Positions 55,107-63,883 of a stretch of 64,000 nucleotides of DNA are shown in pieces (positions within the stretch are counted from its first letter, which is position 1; each line of letters starts with the position of its first letter). Position numbers and translations under genes: made by a program. Source of the stretch: Clostridium_H sp036677665 (GTDB lineage Bacteria > Bacillota > Clostridia > Clostridiales > Clostridiaceae). The DNA is taken from positions 1-64,000 of the forward strand of contig JAVBVX010000035.1 of assembly GCA_036677665.1 (NCBI GenBank). The letters run 5' to 3'. The notes under the pieces are model-generated. The model made no database searches and was not told the DNA's origin. It worked only from the letters and a program-made list of their open reading frames with translations.

Positions 55107-55143
55107 AAAACAGAATAACCGATTACGGGTTATTCTGTTTTTA
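55107..55143 (+). terminator. Intrinsic terminator after the 133-aa lipoprotein
   Basis: A 14-bp stem AAAACAGAATAACC/GGTTATTCTGTTTT with a 7-nt loop. A decayed copy follows the remnant at 49866. Confidence 0.88.
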
Positions 55144-55327
55144 TTTAATAGGCAAATTTCATTATTTAATTTAATTAAGCTCATAGCAATTACAACGTAT
55201 TTTTGTTTTATATACTTCTAATTTTAAAGTAGCATTTTCTAACTAATAAATATTTTGGAACGGTACGGAAATTGTAGAGTATTAAAAACGAGTTATACTT
55301 AATATAGTTTAAAAATTCAATAAAAAG

Positions 55328-55348
55328 TGTTAGACATTTGATAGACAA
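55328..55348 (+). repeat. 21-bp att-arm motif, right-edge copy
   Basis: The copy is TGTTAGAC-ATTTG-ATAGACAA, exactly 100 nt before the first base (55428) aligned to the anticodon-stem CTG that opens the internal cores. Confidence 0.8.
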
Positions 55349-55430
55349 TGAATAGAAATAGGGGATAATCAACTGCAATAAAACTACGCGTTACCGCGGT
55401 TTTATGAGGTTTTACGTACCTCTGTCTAGA

Positions 55431-55476
55431 ATTCGTAATCAGCAGGTCAGCGGTTCGAATCCGCTCAGTAGCTCCA
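55431..55476 (+). repeat. Island attR: exact 46-bp copy of the tRNA-Thr 3' end
   Basis: The sequence is identical to 17579-17624. No 5' tRNA half precedes it, so it is an attachment-site duplication and the right end of the island. Confidence 0.95.
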
Positions 55477-55486
55477 AATTGAAATT

Positions 55487-55518
55487 AACCGAGCTTTATT
55501 GTAAATAGCTCGGTTTTG
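55487..55518 (+). terminator. Original terminator of tRNA-Thr
   Basis: A 9-bp stem AACCGAGCT/AGCTCGGTT with a T run lies 10 nt past attR. Before the insertion it would have ended the tRNA-Thr transcript. Confidence 0.85.
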
Positions 55519-55567
55519 TTGTTTAATTAACATGATATAATAATATAAAAAGAGGTGTCGTAAATAT

Positions 55568-56242
55568 ATGAAGTACGATTTAGATCTAAGTAAAATAGAT
55601 ATTAGGAAATATAAAGATTTTTTAAAAAATCAATACTTAATTCCTAGCAGAAAAATATTACATCAAAAAATAGATGAGAATTTTAATAATCTTAATAAAT
55701 ATGGAATTGTCAATTTACTAGATTTAAAACAAGCTGTATCAACAAAAGATAAAATTATTAAATTATCTAACGGCACCGGTATCTCACAAGATTATTTAAA
55801 TATTCTAAGGAGAGAAATAGGAACATTTGATATAAAAGGAATATACTTAAAAGATTTTCCTACCATTGATAGTGATATAATTTCTAAATTAGATAAATCA
55901 AGAATAAAAACTACAAAAAATTTTTATGAATACTATTATACATTAAATAATGAAGAAAAATTATCTGCTGAATTGAACATTTCAAAGGAAATGATAAAAT
56001 ATTTAATTGCATTATCAAGCCTTGCTAGAATTAATGGAATCGCAGCTTTAGCAGCTATAACATTCTATGAAGCAGGATATAAAAATCTTCATGATATTCT
56101 TAATTCAACAAAAGAAGAAATGTTAGAGAAAATCACGAACATAAATGATGCGAAAAAATATTACAAAGCAAAGCTTGGCTTAAAGGATATGCAGTTTATT
56201 ATAGATTATGTTACTATCATTACATCATTTGACAATGAATAA
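55568..56242 (+). CDS. Unknown helical protein with helix-hairpin-helix-like repeats (DUF4332-like)
   Basis: The 224-aa protein has segments such as ISQDYLNILRREIGTFDIKGIYLKDFPTI, KEMIKYLIALSSLARINGIAALAAITFYEAGYKNLHDIL and KEEMLEKITNINDAKKYYKAKLG, the spacing of helix-hairpin-helix repeats seen in DUF4332-type proteins. DNA binding is possible. It is the first chromosomal gene after the island, monocistronic, with a terminator at 56324. Confidence 0.65.
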   Translation: MKYDLDLSKIDIRKYKDFLKNQYLIPSRKILHQKIDENFNNLNKYGIVNLLDLKQAVSTKDKIIKLSNGTGISQDYLNILRREIGTFDIKGIYLKDFPTIDSDIISKLDKSRIKTTKNFYEYYYTLNNEEKLSAELNISKEMIKYLIALSSLARINGIAALAAITFYEAGYKNLHDILNSTKEEMLEKITNINDAKKYYKAKLGLKDMQFIIDYVTIITSFDNE

Positions 56243-56323
56243 AAATATTTGATAACTTATATATCGGAAATGATACACTTGTTTTATATCTATTATTTAT
56301 TTGCTCGAAATTATAAAATTACT

Positions 56324-56352
56324 ATAACCACGAATTATGTGGTTATTTTTTA
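56324..56352 (+). terminator. Intrinsic terminator after the helical unknown
   Basis: An 8-bp stem ATAACCAC/GTGGTTAT with a 7-nt loop and a T6 run, between converging genes. Confidence 0.8.
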
Positions 56353-56410
56353 TCACCAAATAAATCATACATCAAAACTTTCGATAATCGTTTTTACTTT
56401 AGATAATTAA

Positions 56411-56950
56411 TTAAAAAAATAATGACAAAATCAAACATACCAGAATATATGAGATATAGCCTATCAGGCTCCCAACGATTACATCAGTAGGGTAATGCAT
56501 ACCCAGATAAATACGTGAAATACCAACCAGTACGGCTATCACATAAAACAGTGCTGCGAAGCCAGTAAAAAATTTAGATAATGTAAAGGCAATGCAAAAA
56601 GCAGTACAAGTATGCCCAGATGGAAAAGAATAACTGTTAACCGGAGGAAGTTTTTTTATTATTGTATTTGAAAGAGCATAACATGGACGAGGCCGTACCA
56701 CAAGATGCTTTATTGTATGCACAATAATTTGACTCATAATAATTACTGCCGTAATATGCAAAAACAAATTTATAGAAAAATACTTATAAAAACATAATAA
56801 TCCGATGCACAAAATAATCGAAAAAATACTTGACCCAAAAAAAGTTAAAAAACTCATAGTCATTGAAAGTGGAGCACAATTGATTTTATGGTTAAAAAGA
56901 ATAAATAACGACTCATCTTTTTGTTTGACAAAACAAGCAACATCACTCAT
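56411..56950 (-). CDS. PAP2-family membrane phosphatase
   Basis: The 179-aa protein has five or six hydrophobic helices and the three phosphatase motifs: VRPRPCYAL (KxxxxxxRP type), YSFPSGHTCTA (PSGH) and SRIYLGMHYPTDVIVG (SRxxxxxHxxxD). It probably dephosphorylates undecaprenyl-diphosphate or phosphatidate at the outer face of the membrane. The start ATG 56950 follows AAGGAGGG. Confidence 0.93.
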   Translation of the reverse strand: MSDVACFVKQKDESLFILFNHKINCAPLSMTMSFLTFFGSSIFSIILCIGLLCFYKYFSINLFLHITAVIIMSQIIVHTIKHLVVRPRPCYALSNTIIKKLPPVNSYSFPSGHTCTAFCIAFTLSKFFTGFAALFYVIAVLVGISRIYLGMHYPTDVIVGSLIGYISYILVCLILSLFF

Positions 56951-57344
56951 AAAAACCCTCCTTCTTATTTCCTAGTAATATTCTATAAGTAAAATAACAT
57001 GTTAAGATTAAAAATATATCAAATTCGCGTAAGATAGATGTTAATGATGAAAGAGGCTTTGTTTTATAGTAATTATTTAACAATATTATTGTTAAAAATG
57101 CTCGTCCTGTTTATACGAGATTAGTAATGTTATATTAATTTAAATAGAAATTTTACATAGATTTAAACAAATTATAAATGTTATTTTATATAAACATGCT
57201 ATTTTGAAAAAAGAATATACTTCTTTAGATTATAATAATACGACCTGTTGCTTTACAGATGAATATACTCTCAAAAAAATACAACAATCAACGTCCACAT
57301 ACTTTGCAATTATTGCGAAAATCAGTATTAAGGGAGGATTTGAA
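56951..57344. other. AT-rich intergenic gap
   Basis: No gene is supported. A long reading frame reaches back from the next gene to 57204 but has no ribosome site there. No RNA structure is recognised. Confidence 0.5.
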
Positions 57345-58340
57345 ATGATTGGAAGACTAATTTTTATAAGACACGGAGACGCCTATACAGACATTGAAAG
57401 AAACTGTGGAAAATTGACTGATAAAGGAAGTGAGCAAATTAAAAAAATATTGCCTTCACTTAAAAAAAATATTGATCCAAATTCAAAACTAATTATTAAC
57501 TCAAGTCCTATTTTAAGATCAGTTCAAACTGCAGAAATCATAGCAAACTATATCGGAAATATAGAAATTAATAAATTCGAATGGATAGCACGCGGAGATA
57601 TAAAAGATTTACAGAGCGAAATCGAAGGATCAAACAATCCATTTTGTATGATAATAATAGGTCATGAACCTTTCCTTAGTTATTGGAGCCACCAAATCAG
57701 CGGATATAAATTGCCATACGATAAAGGTTCGGCCGTATGTTTTGAAATCACTTCTGTAAATCCTTTAAAAGCTGTGCCAGTTTGGTTTTCCCAACCCGAT
57801 CATGTAAATTTTAAACAGTTTGATATAAATAATGATAATCCAATTATCAAAGAGTTGCAAAAAATGATATCATTTCAAATACAGGAAATCTTCTGTGCAC
57901 AAAAACAATTTTGGAAATATCCTGATGACCCTCAATCTGTCTATCATCTTCTTATAAAAATACAGGTATTACATTCATTACTCTATTTTATTAAACCCCT
58001 TATGAGAGAATTGGAATATGTCGAAGTCGAAAACCAATTAAATGAACTGATTCAGAAATTTTCTCATATGCGAGAGTTAGATTTATTAAGTGTAGAATGG
58101 AAGCATCTCGTGTCAGTCCATCCGGAATTTACCAACATTCTATCAGTTTTTTTGCAAACACTTCGAACAGAACGCGAAGAAGAAAAAAACAGAGTCTACC
58201 CTGATGTATTTGAAAATATGACATATCTGCTTTTTAAACTCTTGATTTGGTCTAAAACAGGTAATATACAAGAAAAAGATTTGCAAAACTTACCTACTTT
58301 TAAAGATTTACGGTGGAGTGTTTTAGCAACATCATCTTAG
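57345..58340 (+). CDS. SixA-like histidine phosphatase fused to CHAD-like domain
   Basis: The 331-aa protein has an N-terminal phosphohistidine phosphatase domain (LIFIRHGDAY with catalytic RHG at residues 8-10; SSPILRSVQTA; IIGHEPFLS, second His) and a C-terminal part from about 180 with the CHAD pattern FWKYPDDPQSVYHLLIKIQVLHSLLYFIKP and MRELDLLS. CHAD domains bind polyphosphate. The first CHAD histidine is kept, but arginines of the HxLRVxxRRLR motif are mostly replaced. GGGAGG before ATG 57345 decides the start over an upstream frame at 57204. Confidence 0.8.
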   Translation: MIGRLIFIRHGDAYTDIERNCGKLTDKGSEQIKKILPSLKKNIDPNSKLIINSSPILRSVQTAEIIANYIGNIEINKFEWIARGDIKDLQSEIEGSNNPFCMIIIGHEPFLSYWSHQISGYKLPYDKGSAVCFEITSVNPLKAVPVWFSQPDHVNFKQFDINNDNPIIKELQKMISFQIQEIFCAQKQFWKYPDDPQSVYHLLIKIQVLHSLLYFIKPLMRELEYVEVENQLNELIQKFSHMRELDLLSVEWKHLVSVHPEFTNILSVFLQTLRTEREEEKNRVYPDVFENMTYLLFKLLIWSKTGNIQEKDLQNLPTFKDLRWSVLATSS

Positions 58341-58401
58341 TAAATATTTGTTTAAGCCAAGTAATTTATAAGTACGAGATACTTTTGAGGAGGATTTATG
58401 A

Positions 58402-58836
58402 ATGAAAATACTTGTTCCAATCAAAGCTTCTGATATTTCAATAAAAGCACTAGAGAAAGCTATAGAAATATCTAAAATAGAAAAATCAATATTAAAAATA
58501 ATATCTTTTATAAATGAAAAAGAGCTAAATAGATACAAAAGAAACACTCAATTGTGGCGACAGGTTGATGGTTCAATCATTTCCGGTAAAGATATCAAAA
58601 TATGCGACGAAGTTATAGCAAGGAAAATTGAAAGACAAATATATTCAACACTTACTGAATTAGATATCAGTGATGTTGAATTTGAAATTGAGGTTATAAT
58701 AGGCAATCCCAATAAAAATTTATTAAAAATTACCCAAAACGAAGAAGTTTATCTAATCGTAACAACTAATGATGAGTTTTCGTATAAAAACTTTTTTCTG
58801 CAAACCCAACAAGTACAAAATTACTTTAGACTCTAA
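58402..58836 (+). CDS. UspA-like protein
   Basis: The 144-aa protein starts MKILVPIKASDISIKALEKAIEIS, the opening strand-helix of the universal stress protein fold, with a long central insertion and a C-terminal IIGNPNKNLLKITQNEEVYLIVTTNDE. The glycine-rich ATP loop (GxxGS) is not evident, so it may not bind ATP. It lies 61 nt after the phosphatase-CHAD gene, with GGAGGA before the ATG, and may be in the same operon. Confidence 0.72.
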   Translation: MKILVPIKASDISIKALEKAIEISKIEKSILKIISFINEKELNRYKRNTQLWRQVDGSIISGKDIKICDEVIARKIERQIYSTLTELDISDVEFEIEVIIGNPNKNLLKITQNEEVYLIVTTNDEFSYKNFFLQTQQVQNYFRL

Positions 58837-59549
58837 AGGCTTGTTTCTAGTACTTTATACATATCTTATAAATTAAGTTTAATTATACAAATCATAACAT
58901 ATACGCGCAGTTTGAATTAATTTGCTTTCTATATATTCATTGTGCATATATATTTCTTTTTAAATGCATACATTGCTGTTTTACGAAAAAAAACATTAAA
59001 CTCTAAAAGCTACATATATACTTTTTTAAGCCGCTATATATACGGCTATTTCAATGTATAGGATCATTTTCTGTATAAATATGAATCTCGAAATAGTGAC
59101 AATATAATTTTTCTTTGATTGTTCCTACATTCATAGATAGTGTTACAAATATATGAACGATACAAAGATACACCGCCCATATCAATTTGATTTTTGAAAA
59201 AGATAAAATGCATACTTTTTTATTGTTTTTATTGTATTATAATTATATTTTCTATATATATCGTTATAAAACAACAACATACGCGTATAATACTAACAAA
59301 TAATTGATTTTCTGTTGATTTTAATTCAAGAATCTAGTATATTTTACATAGATTTGATTTTCCGTTTTGCCGCCAATAATGCAAAGATTTTAGTAAAGAG
59401 TATGATACGAATATTACAAACGCACAGAATAGACATTATTGTTCTTTTTATAAACAGTACATATCAAATCAAAAGTTAAGTGATTATTTACTTTTCTCAT
59501 TTTTAATATGCAATTAAATATACTGTAATGAATGAGAGGACATATTTAT
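58837..59549. other. Long AT-rich gap upstream of the salvage operon
   Basis: I find no gene, tRNA or clear riboswitch in these 713 nt. Many short AT-rich inverted stretches such as TATATATACTTTTTTAAG occur. The region must hold the promoter and DeoR-type operator of the following operon, but I cannot point to them. Confidence 0.5.
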
Positions 59550-60344
59550 ATGTTGTCAGTGGAACGCAGAGAAGAAATAAAAAATATTTTACTTGAAAAA
59601 AAGAATATTACTGTAGCAGATATGGCAAGCCGTTTCAACGTCAGTGCCGAAACCATTCGTCGGGATCTGAACGAATTGGCAAATGAAGGTTTTCTTAAAA
59701 AAACTTATGGCGGTGCTTCTTATAAACCTCGTGTAAATGTTTTTGTTCCGCAGCGAATACTAAGTGGCATTCGCGTAGAGAGCAAACAACATATAGCCTC
59801 TACCGCTGCGCAACTTGTGCAACCAAATGATTGCATCTTTTTAGATCACTCAACTACCGTATATGAAATTTGTCCATTTATCAGCACCCTGCCTCTGACA
59901 GTTATGACCAACTCATTAATTGTCATCAACTTTCTCTCTCACCTTAAAAATATCCATCTCGTAACACCCGGCGGAAACTTCAATATTAACGCCGGCGGTT
60001 TCTTTGGTTTTGAAACTATCAAATTCCTGCAAAATCACAATTTTGATAAAGCTTTTTTGTCTTGCCGTGCCTTGGATATGAACCGAGGATTGAGGGATTC
60101 GGATGAGCTTATCGCAGAGATGCGTAAAAGTATCATTAAAAGTTCAACGGAATCTTATCTGCTTGCAGACAGCACAAAAATCGGACAAAAAGCCTTTGTT
60201 GCAACCGCCGCTCTTTCTGACATTACAGGCATCATTACCGATGCGGTTCTGGATAATGAGTGGATTGTGTGTCTAAAGGAAAATCACGTGAAATATATTC
60301 AATGCTCTGATCTTAATGAAAATAAATCAAACAAGGAGGTTTGA
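59550..60344 (+). CDS. DeoR-family transcriptional regulator
   Basis: The 264-aa regulator has an N-terminal helix-turn-helix (NITVADMASRFNVSAETIRRDL..LANEGFLKKTYGGA, residues about 17-55) and a C-terminal DeoR sensor domain (FLDHSTTVYEICPFI; VTPGGNF; KAFLSCRALDMNRGL; LLADSTKIG) that binds a sugar phosphate. It leads the RbsD-MtnK-aldolase-isomerase operon and presumably represses it until the pathway intermediate accumulates. An ATG at 59532 is in frame, but GAGAGGA before ATG 59550 favours that start. Confidence 0.92.
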   Translation: MLSVERREEIKNILLEKKNITVADMASRFNVSAETIRRDLNELANEGFLKKTYGGASYKPRVNVFVPQRILSGIRVESKQHIASTAAQLVQPNDCIFLDHSTTVYEICPFISTLPLTVMTNSLIVINFLSHLKNIHLVTPGGNFNINAGGFFGFETIKFLQNHNFDKAFLSCRALDMNRGLRDSDELIAEMRKSIIKSSTESYLLADSTKIGQKAFVATAALSDITGIITDAVLDNEWIVCLKENHVKYIQCSDLNENKSNKEV

Positions 60345-60348
60345 ATTT

Positions 60349-60756
60349 ATGTTAAAAAATACTTGTATCAATCCTGAAATTATGAGTACGCTCAGTTTTT
60401 GTGGTCATGGGGATAAAATTCTTATAGTAGATGGAAACTATCCGCTTGCCTCAAAAAGCGGAAATGCAAAAAAAGTCTACTTAGGCATCTCCAAAGGATT
60501 GCCGACCGTTACAGATGTTTTAAAAGCCTTATCCGGATGTGTAAATTTTGAAGAAGCGGAAGCGATGACGCCCGAGGACGGCAGAGCAACAGAAATCATG
60601 GAAGATTTCAAAACTCTTCTTCCCAACGTAAAAATCAACGGCTGTGGTCGTCTTAAGTTTTACGAGAATGCCTGCAGTGATGATATACGCTTGGCAATCT
60701 CTACAGGAGAGCAGCGATTTTACGGGTGTATTATTTTAACCATTTTTGTGGCATGA
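60349..60756 (+). CDS. RbsD/FucU-family sugar mutarotase
   Basis: The 135-aa protein has FCGHGDKILIVDGNYPLA near residue 15 (active-site His and Asp), the middle segment of the RbsD/FucU fold and a C-terminal YGCIILTIFVA strand. These enzymes interconvert pyranose/furanose or anomeric forms of ribose or fucose. Here it may prepare 5-deoxyribose or 5-methylthioribose for the kinase or isomerase. ATG 60349 follows AAGGAGG, 4 nt after the regulator stop. Confidence 0.88.
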   Translation: MLKNTCINPEIMSTLSFCGHGDKILIVDGNYPLASKSGNAKKVYLGISKGLPTVTDVLKALSGCVNFEEAEAMTPEDGRATEIMEDFKTLLPNVKINGCGRLKFYENACSDDIRLAISTGEQRFYGCIILTIFVA

Positions 60757-60857
60757 CCTGCCTGATTTTATGATCAGAATACTTACACTGGCCTTGCTTA
60801 CTGTTTATTACAATACAAAAAATATTAATTAATTTTCTAAAAACAGAGGATACTATT

Positions 60858-62090
60858 ATGTCAAAATTTGATAAACATTTTAAATTAACCGAACAAGATA
60901 TAATTGAATATGTAAAAGAAAAACTTGATTTTTTTAATGAAAATGCGCAGCTCAGTTGCAAAGAAATCGGAGACGGCAACATTAATTTTATTTTTCGTGT
61001 ACTTGATGAAAAAAGCGGGAAGTCTGTTATTATCAAGCATGCCGATATTCGTGTGCGTTCTTCGAATCGACTCATCGGTTTAGATCATAATCGAATTGAA
61101 GCAGAAATACTTAATCTGCAACAAAAGCTATCTCCTGGTCTTGTGCCCAAAGTGTATCTGTATGACCCCGTAATGTGCTGTGTATGTATGGAAGACCTTA
61201 AGGATTATGAAAATATGCGTTACGCCATGATCGCTCATAAAATATTTCCTGGGTTTTCTGACCAAATTACCACATTTATGGCCAACACACTGATTAGAAC
61301 TACCGACTGCATTCTAAAACCCCAGGACAAAAGGGTAATGGTAAAAAATTTTATTAACCCTGAATTATGCGAAGTAACAGAACGGTTGGTATATACGGAA
61401 CCTTATTTAAATACCTTGGGCCTTAACAAAGAATTTGAGCCGAACAAAGAATTCCTAAAAAAAGAACTGTACGATGATAAAGAATTACATTTAGAAGTGG
61501 CAAAATTAAAGGAAGAGTTTAAGTCTAATACGCAGGCTCTTATTCATGGCGATCTGCATACGGGCTCTATTATGATAAAACCCGGCTCAATAAAAGTATT
61601 AGATCCCGAATTTGCTTGCTATGCGCCGAGCGGCTACGACATCGGTAACTTAATCGCAAATTTGATTTTTGCTTGGGTAAATGCACAGGTTATCATGGAT
61701 GCCGGAGAAGAAAAAGACATTTTTGTTTCTTGGGTAGAAGAAAGCATTACCCAGTCTATTGATCTGTTTAAACAAAAGGCTATCAAGATATTAAAAGAAG
61801 AAGCCACTGATGCTATGGCTAAAACAGATGGATTTGCCGAGTGGTATGTGTCCGGCTTGCTTAAGGATAGTGCCGGCGTGGTAGGTTGCGAACTGAACCG
61901 ACGTATAATTGGCACTGCAAAAGTTAAAGATATTGCAGGTATAGAAGACGAAAGCAAGCGTATCACAGCAGAGCGTATCTGTGTTTTAACAGCGAAAGAA
62001 TGTATCAAAAACAGGAAACAAGCTTATCAGAATGGAGCAGATTATATCAATACTCTCAAGGCAGCGACAGAAAAAGCAAGAAAGCTTTAA
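60858..62090 (+). CDS. mtnK: S-methyl-5-thioribose kinase-like
   Basis: The 410-aa kinase of the APH-like fold has IGDGNINFIFRV near residue 37 (P-loop), IIKHADIRVR, the catalytic LIHGDLHTGSIM near 232 and the metal-binding LDPEFACYAPSGYDIGN. MtnK phosphorylates methylthioribose; in the DHAP shunt it also accepts 5-deoxyribose. Followed after 13 nt by the aldolase. Confidence 0.93.
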   Translation: MSKFDKHFKLTEQDIIEYVKEKLDFFNENAQLSCKEIGDGNINFIFRVLDEKSGKSVIIKHADIRVRSSNRLIGLDHNRIEAEILNLQQKLSPGLVPKVYLYDPVMCCVCMEDLKDYENMRYAMIAHKIFPGFSDQITTFMANTLIRTTDCILKPQDKRVMVKNFINPELCEVTERLVYTEPYLNTLGLNKEFEPNKEFLKKELYDDKELHLEVAKLKEEFKSNTQALIHGDLHTGSIMIKPGSIKVLDPEFACYAPSGYDIGNLIANLIFAWVNAQVIMDAGEEKDIFVSWVEESITQSIDLFKQKAIKILKEEATDAMAKTDGFAEWYVSGLLKDSAGVVGCELNRRIIGTAKVKDIAGIEDESKRITAERICVLTAKECIKNRKQAYQNGADYINTLKAATEKARKL

Positions 62091-62103
62091 GAAGGAGAAC
62101 ATA

Positions 62104-62742
62104 ATGAATGACTATTTAGAAAAAAAACAGGAATTGCTGGCTTACACCATTCAATCCTATGATGAAGCATTGTTTGCCGGTACAAGCGGAAATTTAAGCA
62201 CTTACGACCAAGAAACAGGGATTATGGTAATTACGCCAAGTTCTGTTTCCTATGCGACAATGACTGCAGAAGATATGATGGTACTCAAACTGGACGGCAC
62301 AATCTTGGAAGGGAAACATCGCCCGTCTTCTGAATGGCCGATGCATGCTGAAATCTATAACGCCAAACAGGATATTAAAGCGATCGTGCATACGCATTCA
62401 CCTTATGCCACTTCATTCGCTGTAAGTAATGAAGCAGTTCCCGTTATTTTGATTGAAATGGTTCCTTTTCTAGGGGGCGATATTCAGATTGCAGAATTTG
62501 CTCTTCCCGGTACGCCTGAAGTCGGTTCAAAAGCCCTTATAAAACTTGCAAACCGAAATTCATGCCTGCTTGCTAACCACGGAGTAGTAGCCGTGGGAGC
62601 AAATTTAGCGCAGGCGCACATCCGTGCTGTTTATGTTGAAGATGCAGCTAAAATATATTCTTTGGCTAAAGGGAACGGAAATGTTGTGATTATTCCACCG
62701 GAATATGTAGAAATGATGTTGAATCGCAAAAATAAAAATTAA
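62104..62742 (+). CDS. Class II aldolase (fuculose-phosphate/5-deoxyribulose-phosphate type)
   Basis: The 212-aa zinc aldolase has the phosphate loop GTSGNLS, PSSEWPMHAEIY (catalytic Glu), HTHSPYATSFA (two zinc His) and ANHGVVAVG (third His). Between a methylthioribose kinase and an MtnA-like isomerase, the best match is the Ald2/DrdA aldolase, which cleaves 5-deoxyribulose-1-phosphate (or its methylthio form) to dihydroxyacetone phosphate and acetaldehyde (or methylthioacetaldehyde). The family also includes MtnB and FucA; context decides. Ribosome site AAGGAG. Confidence 0.9.
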   Translation: MNDYLEKKQELLAYTIQSYDEALFAGTSGNLSTYDQETGIMVITPSSVSYATMTAEDMMVLKLDGTILEGKHRPSSEWPMHAEIYNAKQDIKAIVHTHSPYATSFAVSNEAVPVILIEMVPFLGGDIQIAEFALPGTPEVGSKALIKLANRNSCLLANHGVVAVGANLAQAHIRAVYVEDAAKIYSLAKGNGNVVIIPPEYVEMMLNRKNKN

Positions 62743-62830
62743 GGAGCAATTTATCGTATGATTAATTATAAATTTTATTCTTCAAATACAACTATTTTTT
62801 ATGTTGGATTTACATACATGGAGGTATCCT

Positions 62831-63883
62831 ATGAAAAGATATGATGAAGGAATGGCTTTTATGCTGCGTTACGAAAATGTAGCATGGTACGAGAACGGCA
62901 AAGTACGTATCCTTGATCGTCGCATTTATCCTATTGAAACAAAATATGTAACTTGTATATGCCACGAAGAGGTAGCTCAAGCCATTGCCGATATGGTCAC
63001 ACAAAGCGGCGGACCTTATACGGCAGCAGCTATGGGAATGGCTCTAGCTGCTTATGAAGTAATGAAGAAAGGGGAACGTGATATTGTTGGCTATATGGAA
63101 AAAGCCGCATACACGCTCTCACATGCTCGCCCTACTACCGTTGAAAAAATGAAACGCGTGGTAGATGGCGCAATGAAAGTAGTTAAAGAAAAAATCGAAG
63201 CAGGACAAACCGGTCAGCTGTTGGTGGATGCATTGTTTGATTTTGCTTTCAATTACATAAATAATAATTATAAGAGATATTTTTCTGTAGCTAAGTATCT
63301 GGCTGACCAAGTTCCGTATAAAGGTACAGTTATGACTCAGTGTTTTGGTGAAACAATTATTGGAACACTGCTTCATGAATGCCGTGAAAGAGGAAATCCA
63401 ATTAAAATGATTTGCCCTGAAACACGTCCTTATTTCCAAGGAGCAAGACTCACCGCAAGTGTTGCCTGTGATATGGGATTTGATGTTACGGTAATTACCG
63501 ACAATATGCCCGGCTATGTAATGCATGCGAAAAAAGTAGATCTATTTACCTCTGCTGCCGATGTCATCACAATGGATGGTTATGTTGTCAACAAAGTTGG
63601 TACATTCCAAATTGCTTTAGCGGCCAGCTACTGGGGTATTCCTTACTTTGCAACGGGAAACCCCAATTCGGCGCATCCTGATATTCAATCTGTAAAGATA
63701 GAGCTACGCGATGCGGCATTGGTAATGGATGCATTAGGAACTAAAACGACTATGGATGGTGTTAAAGGCTTTTACCCGGCTTTTGATATTACTCCGCCAA
63801 AGCTTTGTGACGGCATTGTTACGGATAAAGGTATTTTTGCGCCTATGAATTTGAAAAGATACTTTGATGCGAAAACCCAGTAG
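62831..63883 (+). CDS. mtnA: S-methyl-5-thioribose-1-phosphate isomerase-like (eIF2B-alpha fold)
   Basis: The 350-aa isomerase of the MtnA/eIF-2B family converts the aldose 1-phosphate to the ketose for the aldolase. The catalytic cysteine lies in VMTQCFGE and the aspartate in ITDNMPGYVM. The start region AWYENGKVRILDRRIYP and the TAAAMGMALAAYEV segment fit the family. A longer frame begins at 62801, but GGAGGT right before ATG 62831 decides. It closes the visible operon. Confidence 0.9.
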   Translation: MKRYDEGMAFMLRYENVAWYENGKVRILDRRIYPIETKYVTCICHEEVAQAIADMVTQSGGPYTAAAMGMALAAYEVMKKGERDIVGYMEKAAYTLSHARPTTVEKMKRVVDGAMKVVKEKIEAGQTGQLLVDALFDFAFNYINNNYKRYFSVAKYLADQVPYKGTVMTQCFGETIIGTLLHECRERGNPIKMICPETRPYFQGARLTASVACDMGFDVTVITDNMPGYVMHAKKVDLFTSAADVITMDGYVVNKVGTFQIALAASYWGIPYFATGNPNSAHPDIQSVKIELRDAALVMDALGTKTTMDGVKGFYPAFDITPPKLCDGIVTDKGIFAPMNLKRYFDAKTQ

